A stretch of DNA of 42,386 nucleotides from NCBI GenBank assembly GCA_013360465.1, contig JABWBO010000060.1, positions 1 to 42,386 of the forward strand, read 5' to 3'. Both the position numbers and the translations under genes were made by a program. Each line of letters opens with the position of its first letter. Position 1 is the stretch's first letter. A model generated the notes under the pieces. It had not been told where the DNA came from, searched no databases, and saw only the letters and a list, made by a program, of their open reading frames with translations. Shown piece by piece: positions 24,147 to 35,100 of the stretch. This DNA comes from Anaerolineae bacterium. GTDB taxonomy: Bacteria > Chloroflexota > Anaerolineae > Aggregatilineales > Phototrophicaceae.

Positions 24147-24446
24147 ATGGGGCACAACATTGTGGTTAATCCGACAGCGGAATCGCAGTCACCAGCACAA
24201 GACAGCATTTGGATTACGCTGAGCATTGCGCTCCTCTTCAGCTTCGGTTTGACGCTGTTGGTTTTTACCTTCTTCTACGTGCGCGACCTCCGGCTGCTTA
24301 GGGAAATTCCTGAGGCAGTCTGGGCATTCATCTGCGGCACACCGCGCGAGGACGGAATCGTCCTTCCGGTACTGGTGCTGATGAGTACCCTCTCCTTCTT
24401 ATCTGCCGCCGGCATTTGGGGCTGGCGGTGGTCTCGTCGGCGGTGA
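24147..24446 (+). CDS. two-helix membrane protein, oxidase-associated, unknown
   Basis: A 99-residue protein with two hydrophobic segments (residues about 22-45, IWITLSIALLFSFGLTLLVFT, and 71-92, IVLPVLVLMSTLSFLSAAGI) separated by a cytoplasmic-looking loop, and a basic C-terminus. It follows subunit I of the oxidase by 78 nt and precedes the operon terminator, so it is probably co-transcribed and may be an accessory or assembly subunit. The family is not recognised. The ATG at 24147 is used because an earlier ATG lies in a frame that closes at once. Confidence 0.62.
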   Translation: MGHNIVVNPTAESQSPAQDSIWITLSIALLFSFGLTLLVFTFFYVRDLRLLREIPEAVWAFICGTPREDGIVLPVLVLMSTLSFLSAAGIWGWRWSRRR

Positions 24447-24477
24447 CGCCGGCGTTCCTCGCATCCAATTTCAACAC

Positions 24478-24513
24478 AATGAGCGGCAGCCAGCGCACGG
24501 GCTGCCGCTCATT
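24478..24513 (+). terminator. terminator of the cytochrome oxidase operon
   Basis: A perfect 14-bp stem (AATGAGCGGCAGCC / GGCTGCCGCTCATT) with an 8-nt loop, followed by TTC, lies 32 nt after the stop of the two-helix protein gene. It separates the oxidase genes from the copper-chaperone genes. Confidence 0.8.
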
Positions 24514-24562
24514 TCATGTCTGCCCTGTACCTCCACGTCGTTTGGAACAGTCCCCCGTCTGT

Positions 24563-24568
24563 TATAAT
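24563..24568 (+). promoter_or_regulatory. -10 box upstream of the copper chaperone gene
   Basis: A perfect TATAAT 40 nt before the ATG at 24609 and after the oxidase terminator. A TTGGAA at 24542-24547 could be the -35 box, but the spacer would be a short 15 nt. Confidence 0.4.
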
Positions 24569-24608
24569 CCTCACAAGATTCGTCAACCCATACCAGAGGC
24601 GCTCAACG

Positions 24609-25565
24609 ATGATAAAACGATTGGCATTCTCGCTGCTGGCGGCGGTCTTCCTGGTCACGGGCGGCGCGGCGGCACAGGAGGGACGCGGTGGCGGTGTCGG
24701 TCCGCAGCAGACAGGTGGCGAACTGCTGATCTTCGCCGCCTGGGTCCGCCCGACCGCCGCGCCACCCTCCGAAGGCGCTGAAGCCGCACCCGAAAGCAGG
24801 AGCGGCACGGACCAGGACGCCGGCAGGACGAGCGCCGCCTATATGCTGATCCAGAACACCACCGCCATCGGCTATACGCTGGTGAGCATCGCGACTTCCT
24901 TCAGTGCCGAGTCGCAGTTTCACGAAACGGTGATGAACGGCGATCTCATGCAGATGCGCCAGCTTGAAACAGGAATGGCGATTCCCGCCGGGGCGTTCGC
25001 CGAGCTGACACCAGGCGGTTATCACGCCATGTTGCTGGGCGTGACCCAGGACATCACTGCCGATTCGGCGGTGGCGCTGCGCCTGACCTTCCGGGGTGAC
25101 GATGGCTCGACTCTGGAAAAGATGGTTGCGGCGCTCGTCACCGACAGCCCGCCGGAACTCGGCTTGATCGCGGCGGTGGACGCCTACGCGCTGCCCGCCC
25201 CCCAGGAGGTCACGCCGGGACTCGCCGTCGCAGCGACGCCGGAGGCTGCCGACGCGGCGCTGGCGCTGTACCTCACCCTCATCAACCTGCGCGCACCGAC
25301 GGTCAACCTGATCGGCGCGCGGCTGGATTTCGCCGGCGCGGTCGAAGTGCGCGAGTCCTACATGCAGGAAGGCGTCATCACCAGCCGGGCGATCCCCTTC
25401 GCGCCGGTCCCCGTTCAGGCGCGTCTGCTGCTTCAGCCGAACGGCTACTTCCTGCGTGCGGCGGATCTCACCATCGGCGGGCTGCCGCCGGCGGGCAGCG
25501 CCTTCCTGGCGACGCTGTTGTTCGACGAGGGCACGGAGCTGCTCGTGCCTTTCCTGGTTCGCTGA
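24609..25565 (+). CDS. exported double PCuAC-domain copper chaperone
   Basis: A 318-residue secreted protein (MIKRLAFSLLAAVFLVTGGA signal). The first PCuAC domain (about 40-195) has the copper-binding pattern: the H and M residues of FHETVMNGDLMQMRQLETGM, then GGYHAML. The second half (about 210-318) follows the same fold pattern (ALYLTLINLRAPTVNLIGAR, EVRESYMQEGVITSRAIPFA, LQPNGYFLRAADLTIGGLP), but the histidine positions read R/Q and Y, so it probably no longer binds copper. PCuAC proteins deliver Cu(I) to the CuA site, often with Sco, whose gene follows 27 nt downstream. The start is chosen for the signal peptide. Confidence 0.82.
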   Translation: MIKRLAFSLLAAVFLVTGGAAAQEGRGGGVGPQQTGGELLIFAAWVRPTAAPPSEGAEAAPESRSGTDQDAGRTSAAYMLIQNTTAIGYTLVSIATSFSAESQFHETVMNGDLMQMRQLETGMAIPAGAFAELTPGGYHAMLLGVTQDITADSAVALRLTFRGDDGSTLEKMVAALVTDSPPELGLIAAVDAYALPAPQEVTPGLAVAATPEAADAALALYLTLINLRAPTVNLIGARLDFAGAVEVRESYMQEGVITSRAIPFAPVPVQARLLLQPNGYFLRAADLTIGGLPPAGSAFLATLLFDEGTELLVPFLVR

Positions 25566-25592
25566 AACTGTCAGATTCGGAGAGGATTTCTC

Positions 25593-26239
25593 GTGGCTGG
25601 TTCAGACGGAGCGATTCAGCAGCGGCGGATGATCGTCGTCGGCGTGCTGGTCTGCATCATCTTCCTGTTCGGCATTGGCGCGCTGCTCTTCTTTCGGTCA
25701 CAGCTTGACGCGCCCACACCGACGCCGACACCGTCCAGCGGCGTCACCATCATCGATCCGCCGCGCGCGCTGGTCGATTTCACGCTGCCAGGGCGAAACG
25801 GCGCGCCGCTGGCGCTCAGCGACCTGCGCGGCAGGTTCACGCTGATCTTCTTTGGCTACACCCACTGCCCTGATTTTTGCCCGACAACCCTGGCGGAGTT
25901 CAGGCAGGTCAAGCGCGCGCTCGATGCGCAAGCCGACCAGCTTCAGTTCCTCTTCATCAGCGTCGATGGCGAGCGCGACACGCCGGCTGTCCTGGAGGAG
26001 TATGTCGCCCGCTTCGACCCTCAATTCCTGTTCATGCGGGGCGACACGGCGACGCTGGCGCGAATCAGCGCGGACTACGGTCTGTACTACGAACTGCGTA
26101 AGGAAACTCCTGAGGACATCGACTATGTGGTGGATCACACCACGCCGTCGTACCTGGTGGACCCGGAGGGACGGATGATCGCGGTCTTCTCGTTCACCGC
26201 CGAACCGGAGGTGATCGTCGAGACGATTCGCGGGCAGTT

Positions 26240-26243
<4 letters not shown>
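25593..26243 (+). CDS. Sco/SenC copper chaperone for the oxidase CuA site
   Basis: A 216-residue thioredoxin-fold protein tethered by an N-terminal helix (residues about 13-33, MIVVGVLVCIIFLFGIGALLFF). The copper and redox ligands are C92 and C96 in GYTHCPDFCPTTLAEF and H182 in VDHTTPSYLVDPEGR. Sco reduces or metallates the CuA cysteines of subunit II. The GTG start at 25593 has GGAGAGG 8 nt upstream. The stop codon overlaps that of the convergent murF-alr gene within a CTAG palindrome. Confidence 0.93.
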
Positions 26244-29958
<3,715 letters not shown>

Positions 29959-30037
29959 GGGAGAGCCAAACGATTCGACACGACACAGTTGTGCAGCGGT
30001 CTCGCGAACGCAGTATCCTTTAGCGTTCGCTGTGCCC

Positions 30038-30865
30038 ATGTTTCGACCGAAGCGCACGCTCGCCGTGATCGCCTTCACACTGGCAAGCTGCAGCAGCCAG
30101 CTGGTGCCGGTGACCACGCCGCCCGCGCCGCTGCCTCCGCTGCGGCTGTATGTCGCTGCGCCTACTGCGGGTCTGGTCAGCGCCCTGACCACTGCTTACA
30201 GTCTGCGCAATACCGATGTCACCTTCGAAGTGATCGCCGTCGCCGAGCGCGCCGCCAGGGAAGCTCTGCGCGACCCGAACGCCTACGCGATCACCCATCA
30301 TCTCGATGAACACTTCGACGGATGGGCTGCGCCGATCGGGCAGGATGGCATCGCTCTGATCGCCCATCCAAGCAGCGGCGTACAGGGGCTGTCGCTCAAG
30401 CAACTGCGGGCGATCTATTCCGGCGAACTGACGCAGTGGAGCCAGATCGGCGGCGAGTCTTTGCCCATCGTCGCGTTCACCCGCGAAGACGGCGCAGGCG
30501 TTCAGGACCTGCTGATCCGGCAGGTGATGGGCAGCGCGCGGATAGATTCAAATATCCGCATCGCCCCGTCTGATGCCGCCATGCGCTTCGCGGTCGAGCG
30601 CACGCCGGGTGCGCTCGGCTATGTGCCGATCAGCCAGCTTGACGGGACAGCGGTGGCGCTCACCCTGGACGGGGCTGTCCCCTCGCTGGATGCGCTCGCC
30701 CCGCAGGCATATCCGCTGCGAATGATCCTCTACGTGGCGGGTGCGCGCGAGCCAAACGCCGACGATCCTCAGGGGCAGCATTACCGCGCGTTCATCGGTT
30801 GGGTGCAAAGCCCTGAGGGTCAGGCGCTCGTGGCGCGCCATGTCGCCCCGCTCGCGCTGGATTGA
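30038..30865 (+). CDS. PstS-like substrate-binding lipoprotein
   Basis: A 275-residue periplasmic-binding-protein domain of the phosphate (PstS) type. The start at 30038 gives MFRPKRTLAVIAFTLASCSS, a lipoprotein signal with the lipid cysteine at position 18; the frame extends further 5' but that part overlaps tgt and looks non-coding. The core includes GIALIAHPSSGVQGLSLKQL, AIYSGELTQWSQIGG, IVAFTREDGAGVQDLLIRQV and APGALGYV-like TPGALGYVPIS, the usual order for PstS-like proteins. No permease or ATPase genes follow, so it may be a stand-alone binder, and the ligand need not be phosphate. Confidence 0.75.
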   Translation: MFRPKRTLAVIAFTLASCSSQLVPVTTPPAPLPPLRLYVAAPTAGLVSALTTAYSLRNTDVTFEVIAVAERAAREALRDPNAYAITHHLDEHFDGWAAPIGQDGIALIAHPSSGVQGLSLKQLRAIYSGELTQWSQIGGESLPIVAFTREDGAGVQDLLIRQVMGSARIDSNIRIAPSDAAMRFAVERTPGALGYVPISQLDGTAVALTLDGAVPSLDALAPQAYPLRMILYVAGAREPNADDPQGQHYRAFIGWVQSPEGQALVARHVAPLALD

Positions 30866-30869
30866 CCCT

Positions 30870-31277
30870 TTACCCCTGGGAAGCGGCAATCGACATGAAG
30901 GTGGCGAACGAGGCGAGCAGGATCAGAAGGATCATGCCCCACAGCGCGCTGAAGGCGATATCGCGCGTCAGACGAAGTCGGGCACGGCGCTCGGTCATCT
31001 GCATTTCCGGGATGCGAATCCGGTAGAGGGCGCTGGCGGCGGCGCTGTTCTTCGGGTTGACACGCAGTACGTTGTCCAGACAGATCGAACTCTGGTCGAG
31101 CGAATCGACGGCAACGCTCATCCACAGCCAGGCATGTTCGGAATCCACATCCTCGCGGATCAGATCGCGCAGGATGGCGCGAGCGTGTTCCGCGCGGTTC
31201 TCCTTGACATGCTCGATAGCATCCAGCAGCCGGTCCACCCGTTCACTGCGGTTGGCGTCGTCGGTCGGTTCGCTCAT
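30870..31277 (-). CDS. TPR-like protein with a C-terminal membrane anchor
   Basis: A 135-residue protein. Residues about 10-85 form helices resembling tetratricopeptide repeats (RVDRLLDAIEHVKENRAEHA, SEHAWLWMSVAVDSLDQSSI, CLDNVLRVNPKNSAAASALY). A transmembrane helix near the end (ALWGMILLILLASFATFMSI) anchors it with the helical part in the cytoplasm. The ATG lies 4 nt after the PIG-L gene stop, indicating one transcript and coupled translation. Helical scaffolds like this bind other proteins; the partner is unknown. It converges with the PstS-like gene 4 nt away. Confidence 0.65.
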   Translation of the reverse strand: MSEPTDDANRSERVDRLLDAIEHVKENRAEHARAILRDLIREDVDSEHAWLWMSVAVDSLDQSSICLDNVLRVNPKNSAAASALYRIRIPEMQMTERRARLRLTRDIAFSALWGMILLILLASFATFMSIAASQG

Positions 31278-31281
31278 GATG

Positions 31282-32139
31282 TCAGCGAGCGTCTTCGAGG
31301 ATGACGCCGGTGAAGAGATCGCGCTCATCGACGCCGCCGTTCGGCGCAGGGTGGACACGGGTGAACCCCTGCGAGCGCGCCAGGAAGCGGCGCAGGGAAT
31401 CCGGAAAGCGCAGCGACCGCCCACCTAACTGGCTGCGGTGACATGCGCTGGCGGCTTCCCAGTGGTCGAAATACTCGGCAATGGAGACGCGGGCGTGAAT
31501 CGGCTCGACATGATCCAGGATCGCCACCAGATCGATATCCTGGTTTCGCCCCATGCGTCGAGGGTCTTCGCGCATGACACGAGCCTGCAGGATGCGCAGT
31601 TGCAGCATGAAGGTGGCGATACCGGAATAGTAGAGTTTCTGCGGCGCATAGGGCGGCTGCCCGGTGAGATATGCCGCATCACCCGCCAGGGTGAAGGCGC
31701 GTGTGGCGGCGCGCTGAATTGCGATGTGATCGGGGTGTCCATAACCGCCGTACTTGTTGAAGGTGATCACCACCTGCGGCTTGAGATCGCGGATCACTTC
31801 AACCACGCGGCGCGTCACCTCATCGACATCCGCCTGCCACAGCGACTGCGGGTCATCGTTCGCCTCGGTCCCCATCATGCCGCTGTCCTTATAGCCCAGG
31901 GTGATCACGTTGCTCAGCCCCAGCAGGCGCGCCGCCTCGTCAAGCTCTGCCAGACGTACCGCCGCCGGGGAACCGTGATGCTCCAGGTATTGAGAGGAGA
32001 TCGTCCCCGCCTCTCCGTTGGTGGCACAGATCAGGTCCACCTGGGTGTTTTCAGCGACATATTTGGCGATCAGCCCTCCCAGCCCGAAGCTTTCATCGTC
32101 GGGGTGAGCGTAGACAATCAGCAGGCGGCGTTTCGACAT
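31282..32139 (-). CDS. PIG-L/LmbE family deacetylase
   Basis: A 285-residue zinc-dependent N-acetyl-sugar deacetylase. The zinc site is seen in VYAHPDDESFGLGGL (H12, D15), and the third ligand in GYGHPDHIAIQRAA. Family members remove acetyl groups from GlcNAc conjugates, for example in mycothiol, bacillithiol or glycolipid pathways. The substrate here is unknown, as no thiol-biosynthesis neighbour is present. The start MSKRRLLIVYAHPDD is unambiguous. Confidence 0.88.
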   Translation of the reverse strand: MSKRRLLIVYAHPDDESFGLGGLIAKYVAENTQVDLICATNGEAGTISSQYLEHHGSPAAVRLAELDEAARLLGLSNVITLGYKDSGMMGTEANDDPQSLWQADVDEVTRRVVEVIRDLKPQVVITFNKYGGYGHPDHIAIQRAATRAFTLAGDAAYLTGQPPYAPQKLYYSGIATFMLQLRILQARVMREDPRRMGRNQDIDLVAILDHVEPIHARVSIAEYFDHWEAASACHRSQLGGRSLRFPDSLRRFLARSQGFTRVHPAPNGGVDERDLFTGVILEDAR

Positions 32140-32236
32140 GAGCGGCGTAGTCCTTCCACGCGACGACCGAGATCAGCAAAACTGAGCAGCGCATCTTCTT
32201 TCGGGTGAACATGGGTGAACAGCAGTTGCACCCTGC

Positions 32237-32242
32237 ATTATA
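32237..32242 (-). promoter_or_regulatory. -10 box upstream of the PIG-L gene
   Basis: A perfect TATAAT on the minus strand, 98 nt before the ATG at 32139. This would leave an untranslated leader of about 90 nt in which I see no obvious structure. The -35 match is poor. Confidence 0.35.
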
Positions 32243-32312
32243 CGCCCGATTGCGCCGCGTCGTAGAGGCTGCGTAGGACGAACATCCCCTATCACGCGCC
32301 GTGAGCAGCGCG

Positions 32313-32318
32313 TATACT
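32313..32318 (+). promoter_or_regulatory. -10 box upstream of the DUF3048 gene
   Basis: TATACT, 57 nt before the ATG at 32376. No convincing -35 box is found. The 236-nt gap between the PIG-L and DUF3048 genes contains only these two candidate promoters. Confidence 0.35.
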
Positions 32319-32375
32319 CTTACGCTGTTTGCCGCCGCGCGAAAGCGCCGGAGTCTAGACCATTCTGGAGTAGCC

Positions 32376-33767
32376 ATGCGTCGTTTATCACAGCGTTTCA
32401 CCGTGCTGATGCTGGGGTTGGTGCTGGCGGGGGCACTCATCGTCAGCCCTGCCTCGTACGCGCAGGATGTCGTCTTTGCGACGAACACCCCGCTGCCAGC
32501 CGGGTTATTTGTCACCAATACGCCTATCCCCTCATCGACGCTGACGCCTACCAGCACACTCACGCCCACTTTCACCCTGACGCCGAGCGACACGCCAACG
32601 CGCACGCCGACGCCAACGGCGACCTTCACGCCGACCTACACGCCGTCGCCAACCCCGACGCTGGTCGGTCCCTTCGACTATCCGGAAGGATTCAGCCCGC
32701 TGACCGGGCTGCCCTATACCAGCGACGAGGCGCGCAGCCGCCGCAGTTTCATCATGAAGATCAGTAACTACCCGCCGGTCGTGCGCCCGCAGAGCGGCGT
32801 GAACGCGGCGGATGTCGTCTGGGAATACGAGGTCGAGGGCGGAGTCACCCGCTTCGCAGCGATCTATCGCGAAAACGCGCCCGACCATGTCGGTCCCGTG
32901 CGCAGCGGACGCCTGATGGATGTCGAGCTGGTGCAGATGTATGATGCCCTGTTCGGTTACAGCGGCGCGAGCGAGCCGGTCAATAACCTGATCCGGTCTC
33001 AGCCCTGGTTCCCGCGCGTCATTTCGCCGACGCGCGGCGACAACTGTGTCGAGGCGGGTTACTGCCGCTTTGAGGAAGAAGGCAAAGCCTTCGAACACAC
33101 GCTTTACGTCGATATGACTCTGGCGTGGGCGCGGGCAACGGCGCGCGGCGGGACGGTCAACGAGGGGCGGCGGGCGCGCGGCTTCTCCTTCAGTGACATC
33201 CCCGACGCCGACGGCAGGGCGGCGAACGACATCTTCATCGATTATTACGGGCAGACCGATGCTCGCTGGCAGTACGCTGCCGCCGATGGACGCTACCGGC
33301 GCTTCACCGACGGCGTGGCGCATTTCGACGCCGCCGATGGCGAACAGCTTTGGGCGGATAATCTGGTGATCCTCGAAGTGGAACACCTGGAGCGCCCCGA
33401 CCTCTTCGAGCCGGAAAGCAGTTCGGCGTCGCAGCAGATCGTCATGTGGGGTCAGGGACGCGCCTACGTCTTCCGCGATGGGCGCTGGTATGAAGGATTC
33501 TGGCGGCGAGAATGCAAGGGCACGGAACCCGACCCGGAGATGCCGCCGGAGCGCGAAGACCCCTGCTGGTCGCGCGCCGGCGATGCGCTTCAGCTGCTCT
33601 TCGGCAACAACACGCCGATCCACCTGAAGCCGGGGCGCACCTGGGTGATGGTCACGCGCTGGATGAACTACGTAGCGATCAGCGACTCGCCGGCGGATAT
33701 GGTCGGCACGCAGACGGCGATGCCGCCTTCCATCACGCCTGAGGCGACGGTCGAGACGGTCGGCTGA
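32376..33767 (+). CDS. exported DUF3048 (YerB-type) protein with Thr-Pro linker
   Basis: A 463-residue exported protein. A signal peptide (LMLGLVLAGALIVSPASYAQ) is followed by a low-complexity Thr/Pro linker at about 45-95 (repeats of the type TPTxTxTPT). Then come the two DUF3048 domains: NPLTGLP-like SPLTGLPYTSDEARSRR, IMKISNYPPVVRPQSGVNAADVVWEYEVEGGVTRFAAIY and VGPVRSGRLMDVELVQMYDA. The C-terminal part ends in PGRTWVMVTRWM. YerB-type proteins are secreted or lipid-anchored and have no proven activity. No lipobox is seen here. The start at 32376 has CTGGAG upstream and gives the signal peptide. Confidence 0.85.
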   Translation: MRRLSQRFTVLMLGLVLAGALIVSPASYAQDVVFATNTPLPAGLFVTNTPIPSSTLTPTSTLTPTFTLTPSDTPTRTPTPTATFTPTYTPSPTPTLVGPFDYPEGFSPLTGLPYTSDEARSRRSFIMKISNYPPVVRPQSGVNAADVVWEYEVEGGVTRFAAIYRENAPDHVGPVRSGRLMDVELVQMYDALFGYSGASEPVNNLIRSQPWFPRVISPTRGDNCVEAGYCRFEEEGKAFEHTLYVDMTLAWARATARGGTVNEGRRARGFSFSDIPDADGRAANDIFIDYYGQTDARWQYAAADGRYRRFTDGVAHFDAADGEQLWADNLVILEVEHLERPDLFEPESSSASQQIVMWGQGRAYVFRDGRWYEGFWRRECKGTEPDPEMPPEREDPCWSRAGDALQLLFGNNTPIHLKPGRTWVMVTRWMNYVAISDSPADMVGTQTAMPPSITPEATVETVG

Positions 33768-33830
33768 GCGTGAACCGGCGGCGTCCTGTTGTACAATGAG
33801 CATGTCGCAAACAGCGTTGAGGACGATGCC

Positions 33831-34379
33831 ATGACGCTTTCGCCAGCCAGAGGGGTCACCGTCGAGGAGTTCGAGCGCTTCGCCCTACTGCCCGAAAACC
33901 TGGGACGCAAACTCCAGCTCATCAACGGAGAGATCGTCGAAGAGATGCCGACACCGCTGCACGGAATCATCGCCGTTGCGTTGATCAAATGGCTGCTGAA
34001 GTTTCTCGAAGATCAGCCCGTCGGAACCCTGCTGACCGAAGTGCGTGTAAGACTCGACGACGATGAGGGGCAGAGCCGCATCCCCGACATCGCGCTCATC
34101 CGCAGCGAACAGGGTGCGTTCGACCTTTCGCTGCCCCTGCCTTTCGTGCCGGCGCTCTGCATCGAGATCGGATCGCCCGGTCAGGGCGACCGCCACATGC
34201 GCGATCTGGCGGACTACTATCTGGCACGCGGCGGACAGATGGTCTGGCTGATCTACCCGGATCGCAAACTGGTCGAATGGCTGACCCCGACCGAACGCCG
34301 CCTGCTCACCCTCGACGGGACGATCCCCTACTCCTGCAAACGCTGTTCGCCTGAGCGCCTCGTGAGGATGATGCCATGA
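33831..34379 (+). CDS. Uma2 family (PD-D/ExK-like) protein, copy 1
   Basis: A 182-residue member of the Uma2/DUF820 family, a PD-(D/E)xK nuclease-like fold expanded in Chloroflexota and cyanobacteria, with no proven cellular role. Landmarks are GRKLQLINGEIVEEM, VRVRLDDDEGQSRIPDIALI (the PD), ALCIEIGSPGQG (the ExE/ExK strand) and ARGGQMVWLIYPDRKLVEWL. The lysine normally found after the EVxS strand is replaced in RHMRDLADYY, so catalysis is uncertain. The start at 33831 has GAGGA upstream. The gene overlaps its tandem copy by 4 nt (ATGA). Confidence 0.85.
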   Translation: MTLSPARGVTVEEFERFALLPENLGRKLQLINGEIVEEMPTPLHGIIAVALIKWLLKFLEDQPVGTLLTEVRVRLDDDEGQSRIPDIALIRSEQGAFDLSLPLPFVPALCIEIGSPGQGDRHMRDLADYYLARGGQMVWLIYPDRKLVEWLTPTERRLLTLDGTIPYSCKRCSPERLVRMMP

Positions 34380-34927
34380 CGCTTTCGCCAGCCAGAGGGG
34401 TCACCGTCGAGGAGTTCGAGCGCTTCGCCCTACTGCCCGAAAACCTGGGACGTAAACTCCAGCTCATCAATGGGGAGATCGTTGAAGAGATGCCCAAACT
34501 CGCCCATGCGCGCATTTCGGTGCGCCTGATCGCCTGGCTGCTGGAGTATCTCAGACGGAGCCCAATCGGCGAGGTCTTCAACGAGCTTCGCATCACCCTG
34601 GAGGACGAAAGCCACAACGCCGTCGTGCCGGACATCTGCGTAGTCGTCGAACGGCGCGGCGAGCTTGGGGCGCTGGGCGATAACGATCCGCTCCCGTTCA
34701 TGCCCGACCTGCTGATCGAAATCCAGTCGGAAGGTCAGGGCGACCGCCACATGCGCGATCTGGCGGATTACTATCTGGCGCGCGGCGGACAGATGGTCTG
34801 GCTGATCTACCCGGATCGCAAACTGGTCGAATGGCTGACCCCGACCGAACGCCGCCTGCTCACCCTCGACGGGACGATCCCCTACCCCTGCAAACACTAT
34901 TCACCTGAATATGCACCGCGCCGCTGA
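34376..34927 (+). CDS. Uma2 family protein, copy 2
   Basis: A 183-residue tandem paralogue of the preceding gene. The first 40 codons and the last 60 are nearly identical to copy 1 at DNA level, while the middle (about residues 42-115, from MPKLAHARISVRLIAWLLEY to LGDNDPLPFMPDLLIEIQS) has diverged strongly. VPDICVV and LLIEIQSEG mark the nuclease-like core. Start and stop are coupled with copy 1, so both are probably made from one mRNA. The pattern suggests recent gene conversion of the ends, or diversifying change in the centre. Confidence 0.85.
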   Translation: MTLSPARGVTVEEFERFALLPENLGRKLQLINGEIVEEMPKLAHARISVRLIAWLLEYLRRSPIGEVFNELRITLEDESHNAVVPDICVVVERRGELGALGDNDPLPFMPDLLIEIQSEGQGDRHMRDLADYYLARGGQMVWLIYPDRKLVEWLTPTERRLLTLDGTIPYPCKHYSPEYAPRR

Positions 34928-35021
34928 TGACCGCTGTGCAGGTTGGTCATCAGCGGCGTCAGGATTTCGCCCTCCATGCCGATTTTATGCGGCGCTCACC
35001 ACTCATTCATCTAATGTTCTG

Positions 35022-35050
35022 TTGAAGCCGCCGTCCTGGTGGGCTATAAT
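35022..35050 (+). promoter_or_regulatory. promoter of uvrA
   Basis: TTGAAG, an exact 17-nt spacer, then a perfect TATAAT, ending 50 nt before the uvrA ATG. It is the best sigma-70-like match in the window. No LexA box is recognised. Confidence 0.75.
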
Positions 35051-35100
35051 CGAACATCTGTACTCCACAACACCCCTCGGTCAGAAAGAAGCGATGCGTC

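Noticed and set aside
22584-24155. A 523-codon open frame antisense to oxidase subunit I
   Set aside because: Same cause; rich in His, Asp and Gln with no hydrophobic core, while the plus strand holds all metal ligands of the oxidase.
32516-32660. Repetitive ACGCCGACG-type sequence that might be a repeat array
   Set aside because: It is the coding sequence of the Thr/Pro linker in the DUF3048 protein, not an independent DNA repeat or CRISPR array.
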